The notes under the pieces: model-generated
Databases searched by the model: none
Seen by the model: the letters and a program-made list of their open reading frames with translations, nothing else
Told to the model about the DNA's origin: nothing
Made by a program: the position numbers and the translations under genes
Shown here: one piece after another, positions 8,465 to 17,587 of the stretch
Position numbering within the stretch: the first letter of the stretch is position 1
How the letters are laid out: each line of letters starts with the position of its first letter
NCBI RefSeq assembly: GCF_002364335.1
Contig: NZ_DEXW01000066.1
Location: 1 to 64,000 of the forward strand
DNA: 64,000 nt
Source: Winogradskyella sp. UBA3174
Lineage (GTDB): Bacteria > Bacteroidota > Bacteroidia > Flavobacteriales > Flavobacteriaceae
Direction: 5' to 3'

Positions 8465-9193
8465 ATGAAAAAAACCTTTTTATTACTTCCACTTCTATTT
8501 ATATCTTTTTTTGGGTATGCACAAGAAGTTAAGGACATTGATTCAACAGCCATATTTATTTTAGATAAAATGGCAGATGTTATCGGTGATTTAGAAGCTG
8601 TAAGCTTCGATTTAGATACTTCCACAGATAAATTAGATGCGAATAAAAATATTCTAAAACACTACACTAACAGTACGATTTCGTTTTCTGGGTCAGATAA
8701 ATTACGTATTCGTACAGAGGGCACAAAAGGCAGAAATGGCTTTTATTATGACGGATCTTATATGTCTTATTATAATTATGATGAAAATAATTATATAACT
8801 CTTGAAGCTCCAGGATCTACTTTAGAAATGATTGATGAAATGCATGTTGATTATGACTTTCAATTTCCTGCTGTAGATTTTTTCTATCCGTCTTTTACAG
8901 ACGATATGATGGAACAATTTACTAGTATTAAATTTTTAGGAAAGAAAACTATAGATGACGAAGAGTGTTATCATATCATGGCAACTAATAAAGATTTAAA
9001 TGTTCAAATATGGGTTACAAATAATACCTATCTGCTTCCAAAGCGTTTTGTTATTATTTATAAAAATAAATCAAATCTACAGGTGGAATCAACGTTTAGT
9101 AATTGGTTATTAAATCCTAATATTCCAGATGCGGTATTCGATTTCTTAGCACCGCCAAATGCTAGATTAATAAGCATCCTAAAAAAGTCTTAA
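8465..9193 (+). CDS. DUF2092-family secreted protein
   Basis: 242 residues with a signal peptide ending at FGYAQ (residue 20). The mature protein begins AIFILDKMADVIGDLEAVSFDLD, typical of DUF2092 (a relative of the LolA/LolB lipoprotein-carrier fold), and continues with beta strands such as KLRIRTEGTKGRNGFYYDG and CYHIMATNKDLNVQIWV. A periplasmic hydrophobic-ligand-binding role is possible from the fold, but no function is known for the family. It lies 26 bp upstream of the DUF6515 gene, a likely co-transcribed partner. Confidence 0.78.
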   Translation: MKKTFLLLPLLFISFFGYAQEVKDIDSTAIFILDKMADVIGDLEAVSFDLDTSTDKLDANKNILKHYTNSTISFSGSDKLRIRTEGTKGRNGFYYDGSYMSYYNYDENNYITLEAPGSTLEMIDEMHVDYDFQFPAVDFFYPSFTDDMMEQFTSIKFLGKKTIDDEECYHIMATNKDLNVQIWVTNNTYLLPKRFVIIYKNKSNLQVESTFSNWLLNPNIPDAVFDFLAPPNARLISILKKS

Positions 9194-9219
9194 TTGTAAT
9201 ATCATAAAATTTATTTATC

Positions 9220-10230
9220 ATGACAACATATACATTAAACATAAAGCACAAGTTAGGAATCCTTTTTGTTTTTTTAGCCTTAATTTTTCCTTCAGATTTA
9301 TTAGCACAACGCATGGGCCATGGTGCTTCTAGAGGTGGAAGTCGTTCTCGTTCTGTATCTAGACCTAGTCCGTCCCGCTCTACACCAAACAGATCAATAA
9401 ACGGAGGTCATAAAGCAACTAAAAGCAGAAGCTTTTCAAAACCTAAAACTTCTACCAAAAGAACAGCAACAAAACCAAATGTTTCTAGGAATAAAACGAC
9501 TAAAAACCGAGTTGCATCTAATAAAGCAGGGAATAGCAAAACATCTAATGTTAAAACTAAGAATAGGACTGGTAACAATAACAAAGTGGGGAATAAAACG
9601 CACGTTGGTAATAATAACGTTAATATTAATGTAGATAGGAGCAGAAATACGAACATTAGGAATACTAGAAACACAAGTGTAAGACGAGGCTCTAGAGCTT
9701 ACGTTAGACCACCGTACCGCTACGGTGGTCGCGGTTATTATTGTCACAGACCTTATTTTTACCATCCGTATACACCCTTTTATTATGGTTCATATTATCA
9801 TCCATGGGGCTATTTCGTAACAACATTAGCTACAACTGCAATTATTGTAGCTATTGTAAATGATGATGATGATGATGATGATGAATATCATTATGAAGAA
9901 GGAACATATTATGTTAAAACAGCAGATGGTTTTGAGGCAGTTCAAGCACCAATAGGTGCTCAAGTCGCATCCATACCCAAAGAGGCTGAAAAGGTAGAAG
10001 TCAATGAAACCAATAATTATTATTATGGCGGTGCCTTTTATGAGAAAAATGCTGAAGGGTATATAGTTGTGCCTGCAACCGCAGGAACAATTGTTCCTAG
10101 TCTTCCAGAAGGAGGAGAAGAAGTGAAGATTGGCGATCAAACCTACGTTCAATTTGGAGAAACATATTATCAACCTATCGAGCTAGATGGAAAAAACATG
10201 TACGAAATAGTAGAAATTAAAGAAGAATAG
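9220..10230 (+). CDS. DUF6515-family envelope protein with basic low-complexity N-half
   Basis: 336 residues. A signal peptide or anchor (about 12-30, ending LLAQ) is followed by a long Arg/Ser/Lys/Asn-rich segment (30-165), a Tyr/Pro/His-rich stretch, a predicted TM helix (TLATTAIIVAIVN), a seven-Asp run, and a C-terminal region of three repeated beta units (YYVKTADGFEAVQAP, FYEKNAEGYIVVPA, YVQFGETYYQPIE). The repeats fit the DUF6515 family. The basic region could bind polyanions, possibly sulfated ones, but this is speculation. Large antisense ORFs over the low-complexity half are shadows. Confidence 0.78.
   Translation: MTTYTLNIKHKLGILFVFLALIFPSDLLAQRMGHGASRGGSRSRSVSRPSPSRSTPNRSINGGHKATKSRSFSKPKTSTKRTATKPNVSRNKTTKNRVASNKAGNSKTSNVKTKNRTGNNNKVGNKTHVGNNNVNINVDRSRNTNIRNTRNTSVRRGSRAYVRPPYRYGGRGYYCHRPYFYHPYTPFYYGSYYHPWGYFVTTLATTAIIVAIVNDDDDDDDEYHYEEGTYYVKTADGFEAVQAPIGAQVASIPKEAEKVEVNETNNYYYGGAFYEKNAEGYIVVPATAGTIVPSLPEGGEEVKIGDQTYVQFGETYYQPIELDGKNMYEIVEIKEE
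9862..9882 (+). repeat. In-frame GAT trinucleotide repeat (7 units)
   Basis: Seven tandem GAT codons encode a run of seven Asp in the DUF6515 protein, just after its putative TM helix. Unit changes would keep the frame, so this tract could vary in length between strains. Confidence 0.8.
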
Positions 10231-10256
10231 AACACATTTATTATAAGGTAATTCTT

Positions 10257-10300
10257 AAAAGTGAGGCTTAGTTCTATTTTACTATGCTTCACTTTTTTTA
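10257..10300 (+). terminator. Rho-independent terminator after the DUF6515 gene
   Basis: AAAAGTGAGGCTTA (10257-10270) pairs with TATGCTTCACTTTT (10283-10296) with two imperfections, followed by further T residues. It lies 27 bp past the stop of the DUF2092/DUF6515 pair. Confidence 0.75.
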
Positions 10301-10348
10301 GTGAACAACATTTGAATATTTAATAACCCTCACCAACCAAATTAAGAT

Positions 10349-11539
10349 GTGAAAAACGAAAAAGAAACTCATATTAACGATTTCTCATTCGTCATTCCTT
10401 ATGTGGGCTGAGATCACCAAGAAAAAAGTAAAGCAGACGTAACATTCAATTTTAAAAATGGAGGTTACTTTTAAACAAAACTAAACATTAATCCCGTTGA
10501 TGGCGAATTTGATGCATAAGTTAAAATTCTCAAATCGAAATTAAAGGAAATACAAATGATACTGTTAAATCTATAATTTCAAGTTATGTTGAAGTGCACG
10601 ATTTTAAAATGACAGAAAAAATAATATCGATTTAGAAGCCATAGATCATAATAATAGTAGCTATAGTATCAAAAATTTAGATATTTTAGAATCTCATAAC
10701 TTTTTTAGAATTTTTAAGATTGAAGAGGAACAAGTGAACTTAACTGATGCTGACCAGCAATCGTTAACCGCAACAGTTTCGTAGACGCCTAGTGCTGAGT
10801 TATAAGATATCAACTATAACATCGAAAATCTTAGTGTAAGTAATAGTGTTTTAGATTATACGAACAATCTCACTGGGCAACCCTTCAATTATCATTTAAG
10901 TCACATTAAAATAGGGTGGCAAACATTTAAAGATGTTATTGATAAAACAGTAGCTGCACCTGTTAACTTTTTAGTAGGTCTTGTAGCTAGAGACCCTAAA
11001 GAACTAGAAGAAATGGAATTTAGGCTTAAGGACACCATTTCTTCAGAAAAGGAGTACAGATAACTCAATAAACTCTTAGATTTAGAATAGAAAAAGGAAG
11101 AATTGAAAATCACTATGACTTACTATGTCGATAAAATATTGCAAAAAGATGCTATTACTGCTGAAACGATTGGGCAGCAATTCAATGAAACCATAGGCAA
11201 GGATTATCTTAAAAATGATACAGATTATAGCGCATACCTCGTTAACAAAATTGGCAACGATTATTTAAGTACTAGTGATATGATTAACGTACTCTAAAAA
11301 GCAATTCCAATAGACAATATAGCAATTACAAGGTCTACGAACCTTATCAAAACAGTTGCTGATTACTTAAAAATACAATATCCAGCTACTGCAATTAATA
11401 TAGTTAAAGCTAAGTACGAAGCTCTTGAAAATACAGGGACTATCCTAATTTTTTAGTACCCTACGGATTATTAGATGAACAATATAATACGAGTAATTTA
11501 TCTGAAGAAAATAACACGACTGAAACAAATATAAAATAG
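10349..11539 (+). pseudogene. Decayed DUF748 (AsmA-like) gene, 5' truncated
   Basis: Conceptual translation gives recognisable DUF748 segments: INDFSFVIPYVG, KADVTFNFKNGGYF, LNINPVDGEFDA, then after a frame change KGNTNDTVKS, SYVEVHDFKMTEK, LDYTNNLTGQPFNYHL, LVARDPKELEEMEFRL and LVPYGLLDEQYN, ending at TAG 11537-11539. At least eight internal stops interrupt it (TGA near 10410, TAA/TAG near 10470, 10520, 10783, 10803, 11061, 11094, 11296). Frameshifts are seen near 10535 and 11450, and there may be others. Several stops fall where Gln is expected (CAA/CAG to TAA/TAG). The N-terminal signal/TM part of such ~800-1200-residue proteins is missing. Confidence 0.72.
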
Positions 11540-11550
11540 TATAATTAAAT

Positions 11551-12279
11551 TTAGAATGAGTAACCAACAGAAATTCCATATCTAAAAGAAAGGGCTGAAA
11601 ATTTAGATCTAAGGTTATTATTGTTAAATCCAAAGTCAGCGCCAATAAGATCTAAAACACTATACTCATCCAACGCGTTATTTAAATCATCATAAAATTC
11701 GTCAGGTGGTGCAATAACATTATCTAATTTAAAATCATAACCACCAGAACCTGGACCCGCTATTAAAAAATCAATACTAAAACGCTTTGAAACAGGTAAT
11801 TTGTAGCCTATCATTAAACCAACTGAAGTCACCGTTATTTCTGCCTCATACTTAAAAAGATGAGAAATATCTTGACTGTCGACATAAGTACCTTCCAAGT
11901 CTGAGTTAAAATCAGAATACTTTAGATAGGCACCTACATAAAAACCACTTAGCATAGATCCATCAACAGATTCATTGATATAATATCTAAACTCTGGAAT
12001 TAATTTATAGCCAGAATACGTAATATCATTGGTTTGTATTCTATCAGTATCGATACCCGAAAATTGTATAAGACCATCTTCAGATTTAAAACCTACTCCT
12101 AAACCAACCGATATATGTTTACCTATTGCACGCTCATAACTAAATGAGAAAAATGCCGTTGGTAAATCGGAGATATCAAGATCTATTTGATTTTTTTGTT
12201 GTCTTAGCTCTATATCTTCTTGAGCAATAAGCGGCAAAGACACTAAAGAAAGTAGAAGAATAAGTGGTAAAGTTTTCAT
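11551..12279 (-). CDS. Predicted outer-membrane beta-barrel protein
   Basis: I use the ATG at 12279 (protein MKTLPLILLLSLVSLPLIAQ), which places a clean signal peptide at the N-terminus; an upstream ATG at 12342 would add 21 non-signal residues. The mature ~220 residues look like a small barrel: FSYERAIGKHISVGLGVGF, YKLIPEFRYYI, GFYVGAYLKYS, GLMIGYKLPVSKRFSIDF, and C-terminal FRYGISVGYSF. This layout resembles DUF3575-type outer-membrane proteins. It is read toward the DUF748 remnant. Function unknown. Confidence 0.72.
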   Translation of the reverse strand: MKTLPLILLLSLVSLPLIAQEDIELRQQKNQIDLDISDLPTAFFSFSYERAIGKHISVGLGVGFKSEDGLIQFSGIDTDRIQTNDITYSGYKLIPEFRYYINESVDGSMLSGFYVGAYLKYSDFNSDLEGTYVDSQDISHLFKYEAEITVTSVGLMIGYKLPVSKRFSIDFLIAGPGSGGYDFKLDNVIAPPDEFYDDLNNALDEYSVLDLIGADFGFNNNNLRSKFSALSFRYGISVGYSF

Positions 12280-12375
12280 AAAAAATTGATTTATAATATG
12301 TTCGACATTTAAATATACATTGATAAAATTACTTTTTAACAATTAAAATTTAATTACTTAAAAAGCATAAACGGT

Positions 12376-13002
12376 TTAATCCTTATCTAATCTAAATACT
12401 AAACCACAACTAAACCCACCTAAAATCACTGTAGAACCTGTACTTATACCTGCACCTCCAGGGCCTACATAAACCCCAGCCCAATTAACTGGAAAATACA
12501 AGTTTCCTTGTAGATTTAAACCGATAACATCTGTAAGCATAATATTCACTCCTGACTTAAAGCTAAAGGCAAACCTCGTTGTACTATCTAGACTATTCCC
12601 TATGATTGTGTTATTTTCATTTGATGGTGAAACAACAACAAGCCCTAAACTAGCTCCAACAAAAGGCCTTACTTTACCTTCTTTAAAATAACGGGTTGCA
12701 CCAACAAGAAACCAATCTAGGTTAAGGTCTGCAAGTTTACTTTCAATTGGTGAAAAGACAACATCTCTAATTCTTAGTTCTGAACTCATATTAATATACG
12801 TCAACTCGGCCATCAATCCTGTATAGGTTTCCACGCCAAGAGTAATCCCAAACTGGCCACTATCTTCCATTTTTAAATAATTTGGGCCATAACCAAGTTT
12901 AGCTCCAAATTGATAACCATACGAAGGAGTAATTTCAATGACTTGACCAATTGCACTAAAAGACAAAAGAGCCATTAAAATAAATAGTGAAAGTTTTTTC
13001 AT
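12376..13002 (-). CDS. Predicted outer-membrane beta-barrel protein
   Basis: 208 residues. Signal peptide MKKLSLFILMALLSFSAIGQ, then a small barrel with recurring Gly/aromatic strands (YGYQFGAKLGYGP, FGITLGVETYTGLMAELTY, WFLVGATRYFKEGKVRPFVGAS, ILGGFSCGLVFRLD). The motif KVRPFVGASLGL is typical of OmpW/PorT-like 8-strand barrels. Same orientation as the neighbouring barrel gene at 11551-12279 (97 bp upstream of it), so possibly one transcription unit. No specific function. Confidence 0.72.
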   Translation of the reverse strand: MKKLSLFILMALLSFSAIGQVIEITPSYGYQFGAKLGYGPNYLKMEDSGQFGITLGVETYTGLMAELTYINMSSELRIRDVVFSPIESKLADLNLDWFLVGATRYFKEGKVRPFVGASLGLVVVSPSNENNTIIGNSLDSTTRFAFSFKSGVNIMLTDVIGLNLQGNLYFPVNWAGVYVGPGGAGISTGSTVILGGFSCGLVFRLDKD

Positions 13003-13332
13003 AGTAAAAAGATGTATTAATTTATAAAGATTTTATTATCAGATGTTTGGTGAAATTAAAAAAAAATAAAAAACGAACAATTAGATTCAATTAAAATATT
13101 TAATGATACTACTTTAGGACATTCCCATTCACTATCAAACCCTTGGTCTAAAAAAGTTCAGATAAATCAATATTAGCCAGTGTTATCAAAACCAAAATGA
13201 AGCAAACACAACTATTTTTTCTATCATTTATAATATTAAAGGCAAAAATAGGTTAACCCCTATCTCTATCAAATATCAAATGATATGTAGTATTTAGAAA
13301 ATAGGTTGGTTTTGGTCAGCACTCATTTTTAC
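13003..13332. other. 330-bp intergenic region, no gene seen
   Basis: It separates two minus-strand barrel genes. It holds an imperfect inverted repeat (AGTGTTATCAAAACCAA at 13179-13195 against TTGGTTTTGGTCAGCACT at 13307-13324) and a 19-residue ATG ORF at 13197 resembling a signal peptide without a mature part. No clear -7 box or terminator was found. Confidence 0.4.
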
Positions 13333-14262
13333 TTAAAATAAAACAGACCAGCCTAATCCAAGAACATTTAAATTTGAACCCACATCTTTCACCGTTTCAG
13401 AGTGAATATAAAAAACTTTCATCCCTTGTTTTTTTAGTAAAGGAAACCCAAACGCTAGCCCATACTGAACATCACCACGGTCATCATTATTAGGTTGACG
13501 GTTAACCACGGATTGACCACCTAGACCATAAGCTAAACTTACAGAAGCCCAGTATCTGGGTTTAAACGTTTTAATTAAATGGGTTTGTAATGCAAACACA
13601 GGATCTAGTGTTTTATCCTGTCCGCTAGAGAAATTAGGGTTTTTGCTGAAAAAAGAAACAGACCCTGTTAATTCATAAGACCATTTTCTCCAGTTGTGAA
13701 CGAAACCGACTTGAGGACGAAATACGAATTGATTTTGACCTAAGTTAATAAGTTTCTCTTCAAAATATTGACCTAGAGGTAAAGTTACCGCTAACGATAC
13801 TCCTATAGTTGTATTAACAGGATGTGATACCAAATACTCTTGTAATTCTTTTCCTGTGCTTGCAGGTGCACCTGTAAGATTAACAGACAGTCTTATGCGA
13901 GGGTCTGAAAATCCATCACGACGTGCACTCGCAGGCACACCATTAAGTAAGCCTTTCCAAGTGGCATTGACAAAGGGGATGACCACATCGAATCGTGCTG
14001 CTTTATTGCCTATTTTAAAAGGTCGAATGTAAGATGCTACAATAGAATTTACTTTTACAGTGACGTCTTCAGCCTGTAATAAAGGATCAAAAAGAATATC
14101 CCCAGACGTATTTGCATAACCTACAGCCAAAACATTGGTTTTTAATGGTAAAGGATTCCAACGTCTAGGTTCAATATCTTGACCAAAACTAAAATTAACA
14201 AAGCAGAGTATAGCACATACAATACTAGTTTTAATTATAAAATTATTTTTTCTAGTTATCAT
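13333..14262 (-). CDS. MetA-pathway-type outer-membrane transporter
   Basis: 309 residues, signal peptide ending NFSFGQ (about residue 28). Family-typical segments are WNPLPLKTNVLAVGYANTSG near the mature N-terminus, FDVVIPFVNATWKG, GFSDPRIRLSVNLTGAPA, TTIGVSLAVTLPLGQY, and barrel strands to a final LGWSVLF. These match the 'transporter, MetA pathway of phenol degradation' family better than the shorter homologue at 2287. It is divergently oriented from the lipoprotein gene at 14471, with a ~208-bp shared promoter region. Confidence 0.82.
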   Translation of the reverse strand: MITRKNNFIIKTSIVCAILCFVNFSFGQDIEPRRWNPLPLKTNVLAVGYANTSGDILFDPLLQAEDVTVKVNSIVASYIRPFKIGNKAARFDVVIPFVNATWKGLLNGVPASARRDGFSDPRIRLSVNLTGAPASTGKELQEYLVSHPVNTTIGVSLAVTLPLGQYFEEKLINLGQNQFVFRPQVGFVHNWRKWSYELTGSVSFFSKNPNFSSGQDKTLDPVFALQTHLIKTFKPRYWASVSLAYGLGGQSVVNRQPNNDDRGDVQYGLAFGFPLLKKQGMKVFYIHSETVKDVGSNLNVLGLGWSVLF

Positions 14263-14384
14263 TTTAATATAAAATAATCATTAATTAGTTTTTTTAGTAG
14301 TGAAAAAACGCTGGGACTCAAAAAATATTTTCGTTTGTGGTATTTCACATATCAGAAGATATTTTAATTATTCAACAAAACCAT

Positions 14385-14392
14385 TACATTTG
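14385..14392 (+). promoter_or_regulatory. -7 box TACATTTG
   Basis: Perfect match to the Bacteroidota -7 consensus TAnnTTTG, 78 bp before the lipoprotein start at 14471. No convincing -33 TTG at the usual spacing. Confidence 0.45.
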
Positions 14393-14470
14393 CAATTATA
14401 AGAAATTTATCGATTACCCATTTTTTGCTTTTTCTATTTTCAACTATTATTAAACTTTATTAACTCAATT

Positions 14471-15142
14471 ATGAAAAAATTTATCCATCCTCTTTTACTT
14501 TTAACAACAATTCTTTTTTTTAGCTCATGCTCAAGTGTAAAAGTACTTAACTCTTGGAAAGGAGAAAATGCATATACGGTTAAAAACAATAATATTTTGG
14601 TAATTGCTAGAACAGATAATATGTCTGCACGAATTGCTTTTGAGAATGAAATTGTAAAAGATTTGACTGCTAAAGATATAAAAGCAACTGCAAGTTTTGA
14701 AAAGTTCCCGAAATTAGATCCGGATAAAAAACTTACAGAAGCTGAGCAGAAAAAAATTAAAACTATGCTACTAGAGAGTGGTTTTAATGGTGTGATTTTA
14801 ACTGTCGTAAAAGAGGAAGAAGAGCTTACAAAAAGGGTAACTGATGGTGGCTATTATGCAGGTAGTAACTATTATGGGTTTTACCCAAGATATTATAACG
14901 GATTTTATGGTTATTATGGTAATGTAAATTCTTTTTCTACGCTAGGAAACTATGTTGAGCCAACGTCTCAAACCTACACAGCTACAAATTATGTTGTAGA
15001 AACTCTGATTTATAATTTAGACGAACCTGAAGACAAACAATTAGTTGCTGTAGTAACTTCAAAATTAGAAGAACCAGATAATGCTGCAACTACAGCTCAC
15101 CAATATGTTAAAGCCATTTCAAAAAGTTTCGATAAAAAATAA
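14471..15142 (+). CDS. Lipoprotein with YxxY-rich insert (paralogue of 23287-23979)
   Basis: 223 residues. Lipobox FFSSC (Cys20). The N-terminal domain has SSVKVLNSWKG, ILVIARTDNMSARIAFENEIVKDL and GVILTVVKEEEELTKRVT, an alpha/beta layout. A Tyr/Gly/Asn-rich insert (YYAGSNYYGFYPRYYNGFYG) follows, then a conserved C-terminal YVVETLIYNLDE and QLVAVVTSKLEEP. The same order occurs in the lipoprotein at 23287, so they are paralogues flanking the sulfatase/FGE module. The fold resembles DUF4136-type lipoproteins, but I cannot assign it firmly. Confidence 0.75.
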   Translation: MKKFIHPLLLLTTILFFSSCSSVKVLNSWKGENAYTVKNNNILVIARTDNMSARIAFENEIVKDLTAKDIKATASFEKFPKLDPDKKLTEAEQKKIKTMLLESGFNGVILTVVKEEEELTKRVTDGGYYAGSNYYGFYPRYYNGFYGYYGNVNSFSTLGNYVEPTSQTYTATNYVVETLIYNLDEPEDKQLVAVVTSKLEEPDNAATTAHQYVKAISKSFDKK

Positions 15143-15426
15143 CAACCTTAAATATAGCATTAAGTAGTTAGAATGATAGATTTGACAAATCACTTAGAAT
15201 AATTAAATAGAGCATAAAGTGCTAGTATAAATAAATAATAGGAACTGTTAATAGTGTCGGTTGGCAATATCTATTCATAAAATCCACAAAAGGTGTCTAG
15301 CTATGCTCTATATATTTTAAAATCAAAAACTTTTTAAGAAATTCACTAATAATAATTTAATACGCAAGTATCTATTAGAGGACAGTATTTCACTTGTAAG
15401 TCAAATAAATACCTTTTTAAAAAGCT
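15143..15426. other. Intergenic stretch with a long inverted repeat
   Basis: No gene is seen. The main content is the inverted repeat described at 15207-15311; the remainder is AT-rich sequence without a clear promoter. Confidence 0.4.
15207..15311 (+). repeat. Long-range intergenic inverted repeat
   Basis: ATAGAGCATA (15207-15216) matches TATGCTCTAT (15302-15311) perfectly. The stem is extended inward, after a 4-nt bulge, by GCTAG (15221-15225) with CTAGC (15297-15301). The arms enclose about 70 nt. It resembles the 754-848 and 8258-8324 elements in size and position between genes, with an unrelated stem sequence. Confidence 0.4.
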
Positions 15427-15768
15427 ATGACAATTAAATTAAATGAAGAAGCAGAATTTTTAAAAATAAGGCTGTCTGAGACATTTCATAATGACGATTT
15501 TATAGAGTTTATAGTAGCACTAGGAGAAGAAAAAGCTGAAAAAATTTTAATTGACGGAACAAGATTAGAAAAAACCGACCTTACCTATAAATAACGATTT
15601 TATATCGGAGATACTGCAATACTTCATTTAGACATGAGCGCTAAATATGTTGTAATATGGCCAGCCAGAGATATTAATTACTTTGCAATTAGTGTTATGA
15701 AACTCCGAGGTTTTAATATTCAAGTTTTTAAAAAAATGGCTTCAGCAAAAAAATGGCTACTTAAATAA
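15427..15768 (+). pseudogene. STAS/SpoIIAA-like small protein, interrupted by one stop
   Basis: A 113-codon frame starts at ATG 15427 (MTIKLNEEAEFLKIRL) and ends at TAA 15766, but codon 56 is TAA (15592-15594). Both halves read as one domain: IEFIVALGEEKAEKILIDGT before the stop; GDTAILHLDMSAKYVVIWPA and FKKMASAKKWLLK after it. The C-terminal AKKWL is typical of STAS/SpoIIAA-like proteins. A single CAA-to-TAA change would explain the break. It is either a recent pseudogene or a sequencing error; readthrough is less likely. Confidence 0.6.
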
Positions 15769-15935
15769 TAGTATTAGGCTCTCCTCATCCTTGATGTGAG
15801 TAAAAAATAGTATAACTCTTTAATAAATAAGTATTTAACAGCTATTGTCGTCTACGATTTATTATATTTTCGTAAATTGTTTATTAAGACAAAAACTCAA
15901 CAAGTTATTAATACATTATTTAAAACTAATCAACT

Positions 15936-17492
15936 ATGAAAAAAATATTTTTAACATTACTATTATTTAGCATCGGATTTTCCTATGCTCAGAAAGAAAA
16001 AAAGCCAAACATCCTTGTGATTTGGGGAGATGATATTGGGCAATCTAATATTAGTGCTTACTCAAAGGGAATGATGGGTTACCAAACCCCAAATATAGAT
16101 CGTATTGCCAAAGAAGGTCTAATTTTTACAGATTACTATGGTGAACAATCATGTACTGCCGGACGTTCATCTTTTATTATGGGACAAAGTGTTTTTAGAA
16201 CAGGTTTATCTAAAGTAGGTCTTCCTGGTGCTGATGAAGGAATGAAAATAGAAGACATTACCATTGCTACAGTATTAAAAGATCAAGGTTATGCCACAGG
16301 TCAATTTGGGAAAAATCACTTAGGTGATAAGGATGAGATGTTACCTTCTAATCATGGTTTTGATGAGTTTTTTGGGAACTTGTATCATTTAAATGCTGAA
16401 GAAGAACCAGAAAATGAAGATTATCCAGGCGATATGATTATGCCTGATGGTCAAACTTTTAGAGAGAAATTTGGTCCTAGAGGTGTAATTAAATCGTCAG
16501 CTGGTGGTAAAATAGAAGATACAGGACCATTGACTAAGAAGCGTATGGAAACTGTAGACGATGAAACATCGGCTGCTGCAATTGCATTTATCAAAGAACA
16601 AACAGCTTCTGATAAGCCTTGGTTTGTATGGTGGAGTGGCACACGTATGCACTTTAGAACACATGTTAAAGAATCTAAACGTGGTATTTCAGGTCAAGAC
16701 GAATACTCAGATGGTATGGTAGAACACGATATGCATATTGGTTTATTCTTAGATATTTTAGATGAATTAGGTATAGCAGATAATACAATTGTACACTATT
16801 CTACCGATAATGGCCCTCATATGAATACATGGCCAGATGCAGGTACAACTCCTTTTAGAGGAGAAAAAAATACCAACTGGGAAGGTGCTTGGAGAGTACC
16901 ATCTATGGTACGCTGGCCTGGTGTTGTAAAACCAGGTTCTATAAGTAATGGTGTTGTTCATCACATGGATTGGTTACCTACCTATGCAGCAGCAGCTGGT
17001 AAAACAGATATTAAAGAAGACCTATTAGATGGTTACACATCTAAAGCTTTAGGTCGTAGTTATAAACTACATCTAGATGGTTATAATATTATGGAGCATC
17101 TAAGAAATCCATCCAAAGTAGAATCGCCACGTAAAGAAATTTTCTATTTTACTGATGATGGCGATTTAAGTTCTCTACGATATGGTGACTGGAAAGTAGT
17201 GTTTTTGGAACAAAGACAAGTCGGTACTTTAGCGATTTGGGCTAACCCATTTACAGAATTAAGAGTTCCATTAATATTTAACTTAAGACGTGACCCGTAT
17301 GAAAATGCACCAATTACGTCAAACACATATTATGACTGGTTGCTTGATAGGGTCTACTTATTAGTACCAGCTCAGGCTTATGTAGGTAAATTTCTTTCGA
17401 CTTTTAAAGAATATCCACCAAGACAAGAAGCTGCTAGTTTCTCACTAGATAAGGTGATGAAAAAATTACTAGAAAGCTCTGGTTCTAATTAA
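15936..17492 (+). CDS. Arylsulfatase (Cys-type, formylglycine-dependent)
   Basis: 518 residues, signal peptide MKKIFLTLLLFSIGFSYAQ. Sulfatase core: KPNILVIWGDDIG with metal-binding Asp32/Asp33, the active-site motif SCTAGR with Cys73 (C-x-A-x-R, the form converted to formylglycine) and Arg77, and the second metal site STDNGPH near residue 290, followed by FRGEKNTNWEGAWRVP. The enzyme would cleave sulfate esters in the periplasm or outside the cell. Full length, complete catalytic set. A HAD-type lipoprotein and an FGE follow. The substrate is not evident; no SusC/D pair is in view, so it is not a classical polysaccharide-utilisation locus. Confidence 0.93.
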   Translation: MKKIFLTLLLFSIGFSYAQKEKKPNILVIWGDDIGQSNISAYSKGMMGYQTPNIDRIAKEGLIFTDYYGEQSCTAGRSSFIMGQSVFRTGLSKVGLPGADEGMKIEDITIATVLKDQGYATGQFGKNHLGDKDEMLPSNHGFDEFFGNLYHLNAEEEPENEDYPGDMIMPDGQTFREKFGPRGVIKSSAGGKIEDTGPLTKKRMETVDDETSAAAIAFIKEQTASDKPWFVWWSGTRMHFRTHVKESKRGISGQDEYSDGMVEHDMHIGLFLDILDELGIADNTIVHYSTDNGPHMNTWPDAGTTPFRGEKNTNWEGAWRVPSMVRWPGVVKPGSISNGVVHHMDWLPTYAAAAGKTDIKEDLLDGYTSKALGRSYKLHLDGYNIMEHLRNPSKVESPRKEIFYFTDDGDLSSLRYGDWKVVFLEQRQVGTLAIWANPFTELRVPLIFNLRRDPYENAPITSNTYYDWLLDRVYLLVPAQAYVGKFLSTFKEYPPRQEAASFSLDKVMKKLLESSGSN

Positions 17493-17507
17493 TAGTTTAA
17501 AATCTAA

Positions 17508-17543
17508 AAGGGATTGTGTTTTCAAAACACAATCCCTTATTTT
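17508..17543 (+). terminator. Strong rho-independent terminator after the arylsulfatase
   Basis: A 15-bp perfect inverted repeat (AAGGGATTGTGTTTT / AAAACACAATCCCTT, 17508-17538) followed by ATTTTC. It separates the sulfatase transcript from the HAD gene. Confidence 0.85.
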
Positions 17544-17587
17544 CATAGCATACAATTGCAATAAATAAAAACTAAAAATTTATAAAA

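Noticed and set aside
9408..9765. Two overlapping minus-strand ORFs over the DUF6515 gene
   Set aside because: Composition shadows of the low-complexity plus-strand region; no start context or domain.
10349..11539. Stop-codon reassignment (TAA/TAG read as Gln) to explain the DUF748 frame
   Set aside because: All intact genes in the window use TAA/TAG as stops and CAA/CAG for Gln, and this frame also has frameshifts and a TGA, so ordinary decay is the simpler reading.
13179..13324. MITE with imperfect inverted ends
   Set aside because: Arms match only about 14 of 17 positions with a gap, and no target-site duplication is visible.
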